Part shown: positions 4,640 through 5,344 of the stretch, one piece after another
How the letters are laid out: the number at the start of each line of letters is the position of its first letter
How positions within the stretch are numbered: the stretch's first letter is position 1
DNA from: an uncultured Clostridium sp.
GTDB taxonomy: Bacteria; Bacillota; Clostridia; TANB77; CAG-465
NCBI GenBank assembly: GCA_900554875.1
Contig: USJA01000084.1
Coordinates: 1-5,344, forward strand
Length of the DNA stretch: 5,344 nucleotides
Direction of reading: 5' to 3'
The notes under the pieces: generated by a model
Told to the model about the DNA's origin: nothing
What the model saw: only the letters and a program-made list of their open reading frames with translations
Database searches by the model: none
Program-made: the position numbers and the translations under genes

Positions 4640-4652
4640 AAAGAAAAGTCAA
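4624..4652 (-). promoter_or_regulatory. Possible tadA promoter overlapping the terminator
   Basis: On the minus strand TTGACT (4647-4652, five of six consensus) and TATTTT (4624-4629, four of six) are 17 bp apart. The start would fall near 4617, inside the left arm of the hairpin, so this transcript would escape the terminator. The -10 is weak; tadA may instead depend on read-through. Confidence 0.35.
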
Positions 4653-5344
4653 TTATTTATTTGAGAAATACTCTTGTAAGCCTAAGTATATTCCCCACGC
4701 AACTTTATTTTGATATGATTCTGTTTTTAAATTTTCACACTCCTTAGGATTAGATAAAAAACCACATTCAACAATAACTGATGGGATTTTAACATGATCC
4801 ATAATATATATATTTGATATTGGCATAATTTGTCTATTATTTTCTTTTTCTATATTTTTGTTTAATTTTTCTTGAATGGTATTTGCAAGTATCTTGCTAT
4901 CATCACTTGTTTTTTGATAGAAGGTCTGCCAGCCACTATATGCTTGGGATGGAGGAAATTTATTTAAATGAATTGACACAAAAATATCTGCATTACTATT
5001 GTTTCCAATTTCAACTCTATTTTTAGTATCACTTATTTTTAAATTTCTTATTCCCTTTAAATCATTAGAATAAATTCCATTCTCATCACTTCTAGTAAGT
5101 ACAACTTTTCCTCCACTTTGCTCTATTAATTTTTGTATTTTTAGTGTAATATCTAAATTAATTTTTTCTTCTGCACTCTCTAAAGAACTAAATACACCAT
5201 TTTCAAAATCAGTTCCTTCTCTTCTGAAGTTTTCAGTAATGCTACCTTTATGTTCTACAGCAGTTTTACATTTCTCTTCAACATAAACCATATCAGCTAC
5301 ACTCTTTGACATTATTGTCTTACTTAATCCAATTGTCTTAGCTG
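4653..5344 (-). CDS. cwlD: N-acetylmuramoyl-L-alanine amidase, CwlD-like (5' end outside window)
   Basis: This Amidase_3 zinc hydrolase cuts the lactam-forming bond to N-acetylmuramic acid. CwlD is needed for muramic-delta-lactam in spore cortex and hence germination. Numbering from the internal ATG at 5312, it shows EEKINLDITLKI (48-59, containing the second zinc-ligand Glu), VVLTRSDEN (70-78), the zinc motif SIHLN (H115) and VIVECGFLSNP (179-189) with catalytic E182. The segments SGWQTFY and YQNKVAWGIYLGLQEYF also fit CwlD. The frame stays open past 5312 to the window edge (reading AKTIGLSKTI), and no ribosome binding site precedes 5312, so the true start lies beyond. Oddly, the first zinc motif, normally DPGHGG about 14 residues before the Glu, is not visible; the only His in the visible N-terminal part is H21. 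Confidence 0.8.
   Translation of the reverse strand, partial: AKTIGLSKTIMSKSVADMVYVEEKCKTAVEHKGSITENFRREGTDFENGVFSSLESAEEKINLDITLKIQKLIEQSGGKVVLTRSDENGIYSNDLKGIRNLKISDTKNRVEIGNNSNADIFVSIHLNKFPPSQAYSGWQTFYQKTSDDSKILANTIQEKLNKNIEKENNRQIMPISNIYIMDHVKIPSVIVECGFLSNPKECENLKTESYQNKVAWGIYLGLQEYFSNK

Noticed and set aside
4255..4641. Plus-strand ORF of 128 codons
   Set aside because: It is the shadow of tadA; the minus strand carries unmistakable HAE and PCAMC motifs.
4593..4652. 20-residue N-terminal extension of TadA from TTG at 4652
   Set aside because: There is no ribosome binding site, it passes through a hairpin with a T tract, and GGAGG sits correctly before the ATG at 4592.
1..5344. CRISPR array, rRNA, riboswitch or defence system
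   Set aside because: No regularly spaced repeats, no rRNA-like sequence, no recognisable aptamer and no defence-associated domain were seen on either strand.

Overview
The window is strongly AT-rich, uses A/T-ending codons and carries consensus sigma-A promoters and GGAG-type ribosome binding sites. It also holds a CwlD-type spore-cortex/germination amidase. Together these point to a low-GC endospore-forming Firmicute, most likely Clostridium or a close relative. This assignment is inferred from gene content and composition, not from a database match.

Left third (1-2600), minus strand: a tight three-gene unit reads tetR (1937-2527) -> ABC ATPase (1244-1935) -> FtsX-type permease (94-1239), with 1-4 nt between genes. 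It has a textbook promoter (TTGACA-17 bp-TATAAT) and a 22-bp near-perfect palindrome over the presumed transcription start, so it looks like a self-repressed, TetR-controlled transporter operon. The ATPase is broken by a one-base shortfall in a T tract exactly at Walker B. A hairpin terminator lies at 15-55.

Middle (2600-3780): a graveyard of mobile DNA. It contains the C-terminal end of an IS481/IS3-like DDE transposase with an in-frame stop (2717-2959), an unrecognised 75-codon ORF (3120-3347), and a roughly 390-bp internally deleted IS200/IS605-family element (about 3391-3765). In that element, 28 N-terminal and about 18 C-terminal codons of tnpA are joined out of frame at a short repeat. 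Both end hairpins and a folded 3' region are still present.

Right third (3780-5344): a housekeeping block. Two divergent arginine tRNA genes (anticodon ACG on minus, CCT on plus) start from back-to-back promoters. Next come tadA (tRNA adenosine deaminase) and the 3' part of a cwlD-like amidase, both on the minus strand. TadA's expected substrate, tRNA-Arg(ACG), is encoded just beyond the neighbouring tRNA. Terminators are packed closely: one overlaps the tadA stop, one sits between the amidase and tadA, and one follows tRNA-Arg(ACG), right where the IS200 remnant begins.

I see no CRISPR array or recognisable defence system. The most noteworthy items are the Walker-B frameshift, the deleted IS200 element with its pseudoknot-like 3' region and long-range complementarity, and the amidase lacking a visible DPGHGG motif.
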